This document shows positions 48,495 through 55,264 of a stretch of 55,264 nucleotides of DNA, one piece after another. The stretch is from a virus, in the IMG/VR virus record IMGVR_UViG_3300029309_000054, positions 1 to 55,264 of that record; one strand, 5' to 3'. Position 1 is the first letter of the stretch. Every line of letters starts with the position of its first letter. The notes beneath the pieces are model-generated. The model did not search any database and was not told the DNA's origin. It worked only from the letters and a program-made list of their open reading frames with translations. A program made the position numbers and the translations under genes.

Positions 48495-48794
48495 ATGGCA
48501 AAAGAATTTATGACAATGGATGAGTATGCAGCCACTCTTGTTGGCGGCGGCATGAAGTCTAAAGGCATGGCTAGGGGCGGTAAGGTAAAAGCCAAAGGCA
48601 TGGCTAAAGGTGGCAAGGTAAAAGCCAAAGGCATGGCTAAAGGTGGCAAGGTCGCCAAAATGGCTGGCGGCGGCATGATGAAGAAGAAGGGTTATGCCAA
48701 GGGCGGAAAAGTCAGGGCAAAGGGCATGGCCGCAGGCGGCAAAGTCCGCGGGATGAAGAAGAAGGGTTACGCTAAGGGCGGCAAGGTAAAGTAA
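48495..48794 (+). CDS. Lys/Gly-rich tandem-repeat protein, histone-tail-like
   Basis: 99 aa. After a short acidic start (FMTMDEYAATLVGGG) it consists of about seven repeats of K-x-K-G-M/Y-A-K-G-G-K-V. The composition is nearly only Lys, Gly, Ala, Met, Val. The repeat resembles histone H1 or bacterial Hc1-like tails, so non-specific DNA or RNA binding is likely. TAGGAG precedes the ATG. It ends the run of basic genes. Confidence 0.65.
   Translation: MAKEFMTMDEYAATLVGGGMKSKGMARGGKVKAKGMAKGGKVKAKGMAKGGKVAKMAGGGMMKKKGYAKGGKVRAKGMAAGGKVRGMKKKGYAKGGKVK
48582..48647 (+). repeat. Perfect 33-bp tandem repeat, two copies
   Basis: Two identical adjacent 33-base units (48582-48614, 48615-48647), each 11 codons, inside the Lys/Gly-rich gene. 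A diverged third unit follows. In-frame length means copy number can change without breaking the gene. Confidence 0.9.
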
Positions 48795-48795
48795 C

Positions 48796-49473
48796 TTGCC
48801 TTATCTTCAGAGCAATATTCCGCACTTCAAGTGTTGGGTGCGGAAAGAGTACACCTGTAATCATTTGAATTATCATGGTGAGTTTCTTCATGCCATGGCT
48901 ATTGCGGTGACGACCATGCCTAGTCGTTGTTTAAGCTTTCAAATGATATTTACTGGCTGTGAAGCTGACGAAACTGATCAACCCAATGTTCACGGGGGCG
49001 CGATGTGGGCAAGAATGCCCATAACCGCCCTTGTTGGAGACACCCCCCTTGAAGAATGGCCGGAACCTATGCCCGTCCATCTAGCTCAACCTTGGGACTG
49101 CATGTCCCATACACACGCAGTTTATCGTTTAGACCGGGCTCATCCGTGCCCATGGATTGCTAAAATAGGGCCGGAGTTCTATCCGGCCAAATACTATTTT
49201 ACTGTGGATTATACCGAAAGCGAGATTGCGGATGATCCCGCCCAGCACAAACAAAGCCATGTTTTGGAGCTTTTGGATGCGGGTCCGTATACGGGCAATA
49301 TTGTTGCTCTGCCCAATAACCGTGTGCGGGTGACGCATCCAGCGTGGTTTGAAACGGGCGAAGGGCCCCCAGACTTCTTGCCTTCTCAACACATACACTA
49401 TTCAAAATCGGATTTAGACTATACCATGGATGTAAATCAGATTTTTGACAATCTGTATGCGGGGAAAAAGTGA
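48796..49473 (+). CDS. Conserved structural-region protein
   Basis: 225 aa from a TTG at 48796, directly after the previous stop; the N-terminal signature MPYLQSNIPHFKCWVRKEYT is what homologs in marine phages carry, which supports this start. Other blocks are HGGAMWARMPITALV, QPWDCMSHTHAVYRLDRAH and WFETGEGPPDFLPSQHIHYS. Rich in His and aromatic residues; fold and role are unknown to me. Confidence 0.6.
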   Translation: MPYLQSNIPHFKCWVRKEYTCNHLNYHGEFLHAMAIAVTTMPSRCLSFQMIFTGCEADETDQPNVHGGAMWARMPITALVGDTPLEEWPEPMPVHLAQPWDCMSHTHAVYRLDRAHPCPWIAKIGPEFYPAKYYFTVDYTESEIADDPAQHKQSHVLELLDAGPYTGNIVALPNNRVRVTHPAWFETGEGPPDFLPSQHIHYSKSDLDYTMDVNQIFDNLYAGKK

Positions 49474-50127
49474 TGGCGACTTCGGGTAGCACAGACTTTG
49501 AGTTAGACGTATCTGACTATATTGAAGAGGCTTTTGAGCGGTGTGGGCTTGAGGTTCGTACTGGCTACGACCTCAAGACAGCGCGAAGATCTATGAATCT
49601 GATGCTGGCCGAGTGGGCTAACCGTGGCCTGAACCAGTGGACCATTGTGGAGCGCACTCAAGCTCTGACGGATGGAACTGCTACATATTCTCTAGGCACG
49701 GACGTGATCGACATCTTGTCTGCTGTAGTTCGCCGTAGCAGCACGGACTTTGCATTGGAGCGTATTAGCAGAGATGCCTACCAAAAGCACAGAGGGCCGT
49801 CCTTCGCAGTTCTTCCTAGATCGTCAGATCACGCCTTCGTTGAAACTTTGGCCCACTCCGGAAAACAGCACGGATGTTGTGTATTATAATGCTTTGACGC
49901 GGATGGATGACGCGGACTCCGCCACTAATACATTGGAAGTTCCGTTTCGGTTCTATCCGTGTCTTGCTGCGGGTCTTGCATATTATATCGCCATGAAGCG
50001 AGCCCCAGACAGGATTCAGCTCTTGAAAGCCGTGTATGAAGAAGAGTTTGAGCGGGCGATGACAGAGGATCGAGACCGAGCGTCATACAGCGTTGTTCCA
50101 CAATATGAGTACTTTAGGGTGGGGTAA
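49473..50127 (+). pseudogene. Tail adaptor (gp11/gp4-like) gene split by a frameshift
   Basis: Frame A from ATG 49473 encodes MATSGSTDFELDVSDYIEEA, then a helical domain, TALSLG-type strands and ERISRDAY; it runs on to a stop at 49889 with nonsense-like residues (HSGKQHGCCVL). Frame B (+1) resumes the family sequence at about 49768-49790 with PTKSTEGRPSQFFLDRQITP and continues to TAG/TAA 50127 (SYSVVPQYEYFRVG). Together the two make one protein of a family of podovirus tail-tubular/head-completion-like adaptors. The junction lies at GATGCCTACC. Either a sequence error, a small deletion or a programmed shift. Confidence 0.75.
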
Positions 50128-50585
50128 TGTCCAAATTCGCTACGGGTAAATATTCCTACGCTATATCAGATAGGTCTGGTTTGCGTTACCGGTACAAAGA
50201 CATGCGCCGGGAGTGGAATGGTTTGCTCGTAGGCAAAGACGAGTATGAAACAAAACACCCACAGCTAGGCCCTTTCAGAACACCCACCGATGCTCAAGCG
50301 TTAAAGGATGCTCGTCCATTTAACGACAGCATATCGGTCAACATAAATTTTCCAACATTCAACTTGACTACGGTTGAGTACATCTCAATTCCTAAAATGC
50401 ATGCTTTGGTGGGCTTTGTTTCCATTTCAGGAGCGATTCCTGTTCAACCAATCACGGTTTCGTTAACGGGCGTTTCCGCAACCATCAGTCTAGGCTCCTT
50501 GTCTGTAAGCGCCACCGTAGTATCGACCTTTGATTCAACAGGCGTTACATTAGACTCCACTAACAAGACTTTTGACGAGGGCTAG
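50127..50585 (+). CDS. Tail-associated protein
   Basis: 152 aa, ATG overlapping the previous stop. Conserved N-terminus KFATGKYSYAISDRSGLRYR, then REWNGLLVGKDEYETKHPQL, a signature of small marine phage tail proteins. The C-terminal half is beta-rich (SVSLTGVSATISLGSLSVSA-type strands). Likely a tail or fibre-attachment protein. Confidence 0.65.
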   Translation: MSKFATGKYSYAISDRSGLRYRYKDMRREWNGLLVGKDEYETKHPQLGPFRTPTDAQALKDARPFNDSISVNINFPTFNLTTVEYISIPKMHALVGFVSISGAIPVQPITVSLTGVSATISLGSLSVSATVVSTFDSTGVTLDSTNKTFDEG

Positions 50586-51239
50586 ATGGCAAAACAGGCA
50601 ATAGGTATAGGGTCGAGCGCCAATGACGGAAGCGGGGACACTCTCCGTGTCGGTGCCGATAAAATAAACGACAATTTTAACGAAATTTACGCTGCGCTAG
50701 GAAACAGTTCTAGCGTGTTAACTGACATCATAGATGCAAATGGACTTTTTGATGTTAGCTCTGGTGCCAATAAGATCGTATTTTACTATGCCAACCTAAG
50801 TGATTTGCCCAGTGCATCAACTTATCATGGGGCTGTGGCTCATGTTCACGCTACCGGTGGTCTCTATTTTGCTCATGGAGGTGCTTGGATAAGATTGAAT
50901 GATGAAACTACAGGGCCAGTGACAAAGTATACTGCTGGTACTAGTGGAAGTTCGGCTTACACATTCACCGGTCCGGGAGCTACTTCAGGCAATAACCCAA
51001 ATTTCACCTTCTATAAGGGTCATACCTACCTGATTGACAACACTGCCAACGTAAGTAGTCACCCTTTGCAAATTAGAACATCTAATGGTGGCTCTGCCTT
51101 TACAACCGGGGTGACAGAGAACTACAACTCAACAACCGGACTGACTCAGTTTATCGTTCCACATGAGCCAAGCGACACATCTTTGGTGTATCAATGCACC
51201 AACCATAGCAGTATGGTCGGCAACATAACGATAGTGTAG
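50586..51239 (+). CDS. Tail/fibre protein with cupredoxin-like C-terminal domain
   Basis: 217 aa. The N-terminal IGIGSSANDGSGDTLRVGAD and KINDNFNEIYAAL is an attachment block common to marine phage baseplate/fibre proteins. The C-terminal ~95 residues look like a cupredoxin: YTFTGPG, NPNFTFYKGHTYLIDN, SSHPLQIR (His159) and VYQCTNHSSMVGNITIV (Cys204, His207, Met210). C-x2-H-x2-M plus an upstream His is the type 1 copper ligand set, as in amicyanin. Copper binding is possible but unproven; the fold may serve only structure. Confidence 0.65.
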   Translation: MAKQAIGIGSSANDGSGDTLRVGADKINDNFNEIYAALGNSSSVLTDIIDANGLFDVSSGANKIVFYYANLSDLPSASTYHGAVAHVHATGGLYFAHGGAWIRLNDETTGPVTKYTAGTSGSSAYTFTGPGATSGNNPNFTFYKGHTYLIDNTANVSSHPLQIRTSNGGSAFTTGVTENYNSTTGLTQFIVPHEPSDTSLVYQCTNHSSMVGNITIV

Positions 51240-51250
51240 GAATATTTGAT

Positions 51251-51676
51251 ATGGCTATAACAACAGCAGTCTGCACGAGTTTCAAAAAAGAACTTCTTGA
51301 GGGTGTTCATAATTTCGCGGGAGGCGGGGACACTTTCAAGGTTGCATTGTACACAAGCAGCGCAAGCCTTGGCGCAGACACCACGGCATATACAACCAGT
51401 AATGAAGTGAGCGGCACCGGTTATAGTGCGGGTGGAGCGACTATGACAGCAGTTGCTCCAACAACGAGTGGGACGACAGCGTTTGTGGATTTTAATGATG
51501 TGACTTTCTCAAGTTCAACAATCACTGCGCGAGGTTGTTTGATTTACAACAGCAGTGACTCAAACAAAGCTGTTGCAGTGTTTGATTTTGGATCTGATCA
51601 AGCGTCCAGTAGCTCAAACTTCACAATCACCTTCCCGACAGCGGACGCAACTAGTGCGATTGTAAGGATTGCTTGA
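51251..51676 (+). CDS. Tail-region virion protein
   Basis: 141 aa. ITTAVCTSFKKELLEGVHNF, then DTFKVALYTSSASLGADTTA and GCLIYNSSDSNKAVAVFDFG, a conserved all-beta family encoded with tail proteins of many phages. Its exact place in the virion is unknown. Eleven bases after the previous stop. Confidence 0.65.
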   Translation: MAITTAVCTSFKKELLEGVHNFAGGGDTFKVALYTSSASLGADTTAYTTSNEVSGTGYSAGGATMTAVAPTTSGTTAFVDFNDVTFSSSTITARGCLIYNSSDSNKAVAVFDFGSDQASSSSNFTITFPTADATSAIVRIA

Positions 51677-52323
51677 TGTCTTTTACCTACGCGCAACTAA
51701 AAACAGCAATTCAAGATTACACGGAGAACACTGAAACGTCTTTCGTGACGAATCTCCCTGTTTTTATTCGTGCTGCTGAAGATCGTATATTTAAACTCGT
51801 TGATTTGGAGTTTTTTAGAAAAAACGCCACAAGTGCTTTGACGCAAAACGATCAGTATCTTTCAGTGCCTACTGATTATCTAGCCTCTTTTTCTCTGTCG
51901 ATAACAAACAGCAATTTAAAAGAATTTTTGCTACAAAAAGATGTGAATTTTATTCACGAGTTTCACCCAAACGCCGCGTCAACGGGTACTCCAAAATACT
52001 ATGCGTATTTTGACGTAGACAACTTCATCGTCGCACCGACCCCGGATAGCGCGTACACCTGTGAGCTTCATTACTATTATCGCCCGGCATCTTTGACCGC
52101 AGGAGCGGACGGCGGCACCACATGGCTTAGTGACAACGCCCCTAACGCCTTGCTTTACGGTTCGTTGTATGAAGCGTATATTTATATGAAAGGTGAACAG
52201 GACATGCTTCAGATGTACGAGAAGCAGTTCACCGAAGCCTTGTCTCGGATTAAAGATCTGGCAGAAGCTAGGGAAAACAGTGATGCGTATCGCAGAGGTC
52301 TGCCGGATCGGCCTCGGACATAA
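51676..52323 (+). CDS. Tail adaptor/tail tubular protein A-like
   Basis: 215 aa from ATG 51676, overlapping the previous TGA (TTG 51673 is an alternative). Helical start (FTYAQLKTAIQDYTENTETS), VFIRAAEDRIFKLVDLEFFR, SVPTDYLASFSLSIT and HYYYRPASLTAG, a pattern of T7 gp11-like/podovirus head-tail adaptors. A second member of this functional class besides the split gene at 49473-50127. Confidence 0.65.
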   Translation: MSFTYAQLKTAIQDYTENTETSFVTNLPVFIRAAEDRIFKLVDLEFFRKNATSALTQNDQYLSVPTDYLASFSLSITNSNLKEFLLQKDVNFIHEFHPNAASTGTPKYYAYFDVDNFIVAPTPDSAYTCELHYYYRPASLTAGADGGTTWLSDNAPNALLYGSLYEAYIYMKGEQDMLQMYEKQFTEALSRIKDLAEARENSDAYRRGLPDRPRT

Positions 52324-52333
52324 GGAGTAAAAG

Positions 52334-52777
52334 ATGGCAACATCAAATGCAGCAACCACTTACTTGGAGAACAAGCTACTTAGCCTGATCTTCAAGAACA
52401 ACGCCGGGAGCTTTTCAACTCCGGGTGATTCTATTTATGTCGGTTTGGCTACGGCGGTGGGCAACGCAGAAGCGGGAACTGTAACCGAGGTCAACACCTC
52501 TACACAGGACGCGAACTATGTTCGCAAGCAAGTGACCGCAGCTAATTGGACACTGGCATCCTCTTCCACAGATCAACAGACAGTTGTAAATGCGGCTAAC
52601 ATTGAGTTTCCAGCCTCAAGCGGAGTAGCCACCTACACTGTGACACATGCTTTCCTCGCAGATGCATCAAGCAGCGGAAACATCTTGTTTGTTGGCGCAC
52701 TAGACGCATCGAAGGCGATTGCATCGGGCGACATTTTCCGCATCAATGCAGGGAACCTTACCATTGAGTTGAAGTAA
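52334..52777 (+). CDS. Tail/fibre-region structural protein
   Basis: 147 aa. NAATTYLENKLLSLIFKNNA, then SIYVGLATAVGNAEAGTVTE and YTVTHAFLADASSSGNILFV, ending IFRINAGNLTIELK. A well-conserved beta family in marine phages, related in style to the gene at 51251. AAGGAG before the ATG. Role in virion unknown. Confidence 0.6.
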   Translation: MATSNAATTYLENKLLSLIFKNNAGSFSTPGDSIYVGLATAVGNAEAGTVTEVNTSTQDANYVRKQVTAANWTLASSSTDQQTVVNAANIEFPASSGVATYTVTHAFLADASSSGNILFVGALDASKAIASGDIFRINAGNLTIELK

Positions 52778-53149
52778 ATGGCACTTGTTTTGAAAGATCG
52801 TCTGAAGGAGACGACCACTACAACCGGCACTGGCACTTATACACTCGCTGGTGCCGTTACTGGTTTTGAGGCGTTTTCGCAAGTTGGGAACGGGAACACG
52901 ACCTATTACTGCTGCACGGATGGTACAGACTTTGAGATTGGAATCGGAACCTATACGTCGTCAGGCACGACGCTGGCTCGTACCACGATCCTACAAAGCT
53001 CTAACAGTGACAACGCTGTTAGCTGGTCCTCTGGTACGCGCACTGTCTTCTGTACGCTGCCTGCTGAAAAGATGATCTTTAATGACGCCAGCAACGCTAT
53101 CCAAGGTTTTACGGATAACTCTCTGGCATTCGCGATAGCGTTAGGATAG
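52778..53149 (+). CDS. Tail/fibre-region structural protein
   Basis: 123 aa, ATG immediately after the previous TAA. KDRLKETTTTTGTGTYTLAG near the start, then GFEAFSQVGNGNTTYYCCTD and FEIGIGTYTSSGTTLARTTI, ending PAEKMIF. A common small fibre-associated family of marine phages; beta fold, unknown exact role. Confidence 0.65.
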   Translation: MALVLKDRLKETTTTTGTGTYTLAGAVTGFEAFSQVGNGNTTYYCCTDGTDFEIGIGTYTSSGTTLARTTILQSSNSDNAVSWSSGTRTVFCTLPAEKMIFNDASNAIQGFTDNSLAFAIALG

Positions 53150-53153
53150 TGAC

Positions 53154-53483
53154 ATGGCAAATGCGTTTAAGACTTTCACAGACACGGCGGTAGGCACCGG
53201 AAACGCAGATGTCTACACCTGCCCCTCTGCTACAGAGACAACGATCATCGGCTTAAACATAGCCAACATCCTAACCGTCTCTATCACGGTCAATGTTCAG
53301 CTTATCAACAACGATGGCGACAACGTCCACATCGTCAAGTCGGCTATCGTGCCTGTAGGCTCGTCGCTTGTTGCGGCGGGTGGCGACCAGAAGATTGTGA
53401 TGAACGCGAGTGATGTTCTGCGGATTACCGCAAGTCAGGCGTCCGCTGCTGATGTTACCCTGTCGGTACTGGAGATTACCTGA
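53154..53483 (+). CDS. Small tail/fibre-region protein
   Basis: 109 aa, predicted immunoglobulin-like beta fold (TTIIGLNIANILTVSITVNV, VHIVKSAIVPVGSSLVAAGG). No catalytic motif. Overlaps the next start by one base. Likely virion component. Confidence 0.6.
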   Translation: MANAFKTFTDTAVGTGNADVYTCPSATETTIIGLNIANILTVSITVNVQLINNDGDNVHIVKSAIVPVGSSLVAAGGDQKIVMNASDVLRITASQASAADVTLSVLEIT

Positions 53484-54496
53484 TGGCTCTGAGCACAGTG
53501 GGACCAAATCAAATGCAAATGGACACAATAGTCCAGACGCATTCTGCTAACCCATCAAATCCTTCGACTGGTGATGTTTATTACAACAATGTCATTGAAG
53601 CATTGCTTGTTTACAACGGCAGTGCTTGGGTGTTTACCGACAGTTTGTTAGACGCAAGTGGTGGTGACGTAAATGATTACACTGCCAGTAGTACGCTGTA
53701 TCGCTCTCATACCTTTTTGACTTCTGGTCGCTTTTACTTAGCCGCCGCAAAAACTGTTGACATTTTGGTTGTCGCTGGCGGTGGTGGGGGAAGAGGTTCA
53801 TTTCAAAGTCCCGGTGGCGGAGGCGGCGGGGCAGGTGGCTTTCAAACATTTACCAGTCAGTCACTTTCCATAGGCTCTTATGAGGTTACTGTAGGGCAAG
53901 GAGGTGCTGGAGGAACAGGTGAAAGTGCCGGAGAGCAAGCCTTAAATGGCGGAAACAGTCAGTTTGGCACGTTGACGGCGTCTGTTGGGGGTGGTGCTGG
54001 TGGCGGATACAATGGTCAAGATGCTGGCGATGGCGGCTCTGGTGGAGGAGAAGGTTTTGGTGCTGGGAACGGTTTAGGAACATCAGGCCAAGGAAATAAT
54101 GGCGGAACTGCCGCACAAGGCAGCCTTCAAAACGGTGCTGGCGGCGGCGGAGCAGGAGCGGCAGGAACTAATGCCGCTAACACAACAATGGGTGCTGGAG
54201 ATGGCGGAGACGGCCTTTCAAACGACTATAGAACGGGGGTTGCTCTTTGGTACGCTGGTGGTGGCGGAGGTGGCGGAGGCTATGGCGGCGGCAAGTCATC
54301 TAGAGGCGGCAGAGGCGGCGGCGGCAATGGAGCTTCAACAGGTGCAGATTTTAATGTAGCTGATGGTAAGGACGCGACCCCAAGCACTGGAGGTGGCGGA
54401 GGCGGCGGCGGTGGTCCTACTGGTGACATTGACCAAAATGATTGTAGGGGAGGAAACGGCGGCGCAGGTATCGTGGTTGTGAGGTACACAAGATGA
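53483..54496 (+). CDS. Glycine-rich fibre/adhesin protein
   Basis: 337 aa, ATG overlapping the previous TGA. N-terminal attachment part (NPSTGDVYYNNVIEALLVYN, GSAWVFTDS). From about residue 90 onward the protein is over 40% Gly, with runs of eight to nine Gly and a typical ending GGNGGAGIVVVRYT. Such Gly-rich domains form polyglycine-II bundles in adhesins like those of T-even-type gp38 and occur in marine phage fibres. Probably receptor binding; the Gly tracts make expansion or contraction likely. Confidence 0.7.
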   Translation: MALSTVGPNQMQMDTIVQTHSANPSNPSTGDVYYNNVIEALLVYNGSAWVFTDSLLDASGGDVNDYTASSTLYRSHTFLTSGRFYLAAAKTVDILVVAGGGGGRGSFQSPGGGGGGAGGFQTFTSQSLSIGSYEVTVGQGGAGGTGESAGEQALNGGNSQFGTLTASVGGGAGGGYNGQDAGDGGSGGGEGFGAGNGLGTSGQGNNGGTAAQGSLQNGAGGGGAGAAGTNAANTTMGAGDGGDGLSNDYRTGVALWYAGGGGGGGGYGGGKSSRGGRGGGGNGASTGADFNVADGKDATPSTGGGGGGGGGPTGDIDQNDCRGGNGGAGIVVVRYTR

Positions 54497-55264
54497 GCTA
54501 TATTGGCAAAGCCCCCAACACAGCGATAGTAAACCAGACAACGAGCCAGTCGTTTAACGGCACTGGTTCTGCGACTGCGTTTACGCTGAACAGGTCCGTC
54601 AATGTAGGCGAAGACCTAGAGGTATTTGTCAACAACGTCCAGCAAGAACCGGGGTCCGGCAAGTCCTACACCGCATCCGGCACGACACTGACGTTTGACG
54701 AGGCACCGCCGTCAGGCACCGGTAATGTGTATGTCATTTACCGTGGTGAGGCGACCATCAACCCACGCCTTGAGCATGACGCTAACGCTGCGCTGTCGGC
54801 AACGACGGGTACGTTTAGTGGCGCGGTTTCTGCGACGAACGGCACTTTCAGCGGAAACGTAGATGTTGATGGCACAACCACTGTCGATGGACTGACATCT
54901 GATGGAGACATAAATGTCAGTGTAAGTAATTTCATTCATTTTTTGGATAGTTCCAGCACAAAATCAATGACCTTGAGAAATTGGTCATCCTCTACTAATT
55001 CCGCCGCCATTGAGATTGACCCAGATCAATCAGGGTCATCGTCTTATTTGCGTATAGGGGTTGATGGCAGTGAAGTGGCTCGTTTTCTTGGCTATGGCGG
55101 CGGTGGCCTCACCTTCAACGGCGACACGGCGGCTGTAAATGCGCTGAATGATTATGAGGAGGGTACTTGGACGCCATCTTATACAACAACAGACGGCACT
55201 GGTTTTAGTAGCATAGGACACCACGCCCAATACGGGCGTTACGTCAGAGTTGGAAAGCAAGTCC
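54493..55264 (+). CDS. Tail fibre protein, truncated by the window end
   Basis: ATG 54493 overlaps the previous TGA; the frame stays open for 257 codons to the edge. N-terminus SYIGKAPNTAIVNQTTSQSF is the usual fibre attachment block, then VFVNNVQQEPGSGKSYTASG, repeated GTFSG/NVDVDGTTTV shaft strands, and NDYEEGTWTPSYTTTDGTGF, which opens a C-terminal domain that normally continues for over 100 residues. So a substantial part is probably missing. Confidence 0.75.
   Translation, partial: MSYIGKAPNTAIVNQTTSQSFNGTGSATAFTLNRSVNVGEDLEVFVNNVQQEPGSGKSYTASGTTLTFDEAPPSGTGNVYVIYRGEATINPRLEHDANAALSATTGTFSGAVSATNGTFSGNVDVDGTTTVDGLTSDGDINVSVSNFIHFLDSSSTKSMTLRNWSSSTNSAAIEIDPDQSGSSSYLRIGVDGSEVARFLGYGGGGLTFNGDTAAVNALNDYEEGTWTPSYTTTDGTGFSSIGHHAQYGRYVRVGKQV

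Noticed and set aside
48560-48790. Regular repeats as a CRISPR array
   Set aside because: Repeats are in frame within a Lys/Gly-rich gene, adjacent without unique spacers.
1-55264. tRNA genes, integrase, CI-like repressor, phage RNA polymerase
   Set aside because: I looked for cloverleaf-type ends with TTCRA loops, tyrosine/serine recombinase motifs and T7-type polymerase motifs and saw none; the short RHH protein is the only repressor candidate.

Overview
This window is almost entirely the genome of one tailed bacteriophage. It looks like a marine podovirus-type phage of an alphaproteobacterial or similar host. The structural signs are a P22-type portal, no tape-measure or tail-tube/sheath genes, several very large alpha-helical putative internal virion proteins, two tail-adaptor-like proteins and a long run of fibre proteins. 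No integrase, transposase, tRNA, CRISPR array or phage RNA polymerase was recognised. The length (~55 kb) and the PolA/P22-type-portal gene set remind me of the SAR116/roseobacter podovirus group (HMO-2011-like), but that placement is inference. The window starts and ends inside fibre-type genes, so it is probably a near-complete genome opened in the fibre region.

Layout. (1) 1-16.4 kb, rightward: fibre tips, a tail nozzle/stabilisation-like protein and large putative ejection proteins, nearly all joined by TAATG/TGATG/ATGA overlaps. (2) 16.4-25.3 kb, replication: a leftward SNF2 helicase, then rightward from an overlapping face-to-face promoter pair: a Gam-like coiled-coil protein, an SSB-like protein, a TOTE-type archaeo-eukaryotic primase, a sigma4/alphaCTD-like DNA-binding protein, a UvrD-like helicase, a DUF6378 protein and a Leu-type family A DNA polymerase. 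(3) 25.3-35.2 kb, accessory: short transcription units, several with their own 17-bp-spaced sigma70-like promoter, a shared 5' leader and a hairpin terminator. They encode a ribbon-helix-helix protein, a SleB-type hydrolase, zinc-ribbon peptides, a modular GIY-YIG nuclease, a possible papain-like peptidase, a DUF932 protein, a Cys-rich protein and many unknowns. The small terminase and an overlapping VRR-NUC-like nuclease sit among them. (4) 35.2-46.3 kb, packaging, head and lysis: large terminase, portal, EF-hand membrane protein, 3TM holin, GH108 endolysin, GroES-like protein, scaffold-like protein and major capsid protein. (5) 46.4-55.3 kb: decoration proteins, a run of tiny very basic proteins, tail adaptors and fibres.

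The non-coding DNA holds the most unusual signals: an exact 16-bp bacterial parS sequence just upstream of the large terminase; a set of nested inverted repeats built from TGTAACC/GGTTACA words upstream of the small terminase (candidate origin or pac site); a pseudoknot-capable RNA leader after the capsid gene; a second pseudoknot-capable RNA with its own terminator at 29.0-29.1 kb; and a repeated TATGCGAYAAG-type promoter/operator word. One tail gene (49473-50127) is split by a frameshift.

How it may work together: host RNA polymerase would read the accessory and replication units, perhaps tuned by the RHH protein and the sigma4/alphaCTD-like protein. Primase, PolA, SSB and the two helicases would copy the genome, the terminases package it, and holin plus GH108 (and perhaps the SleB enzyme) release progeny.
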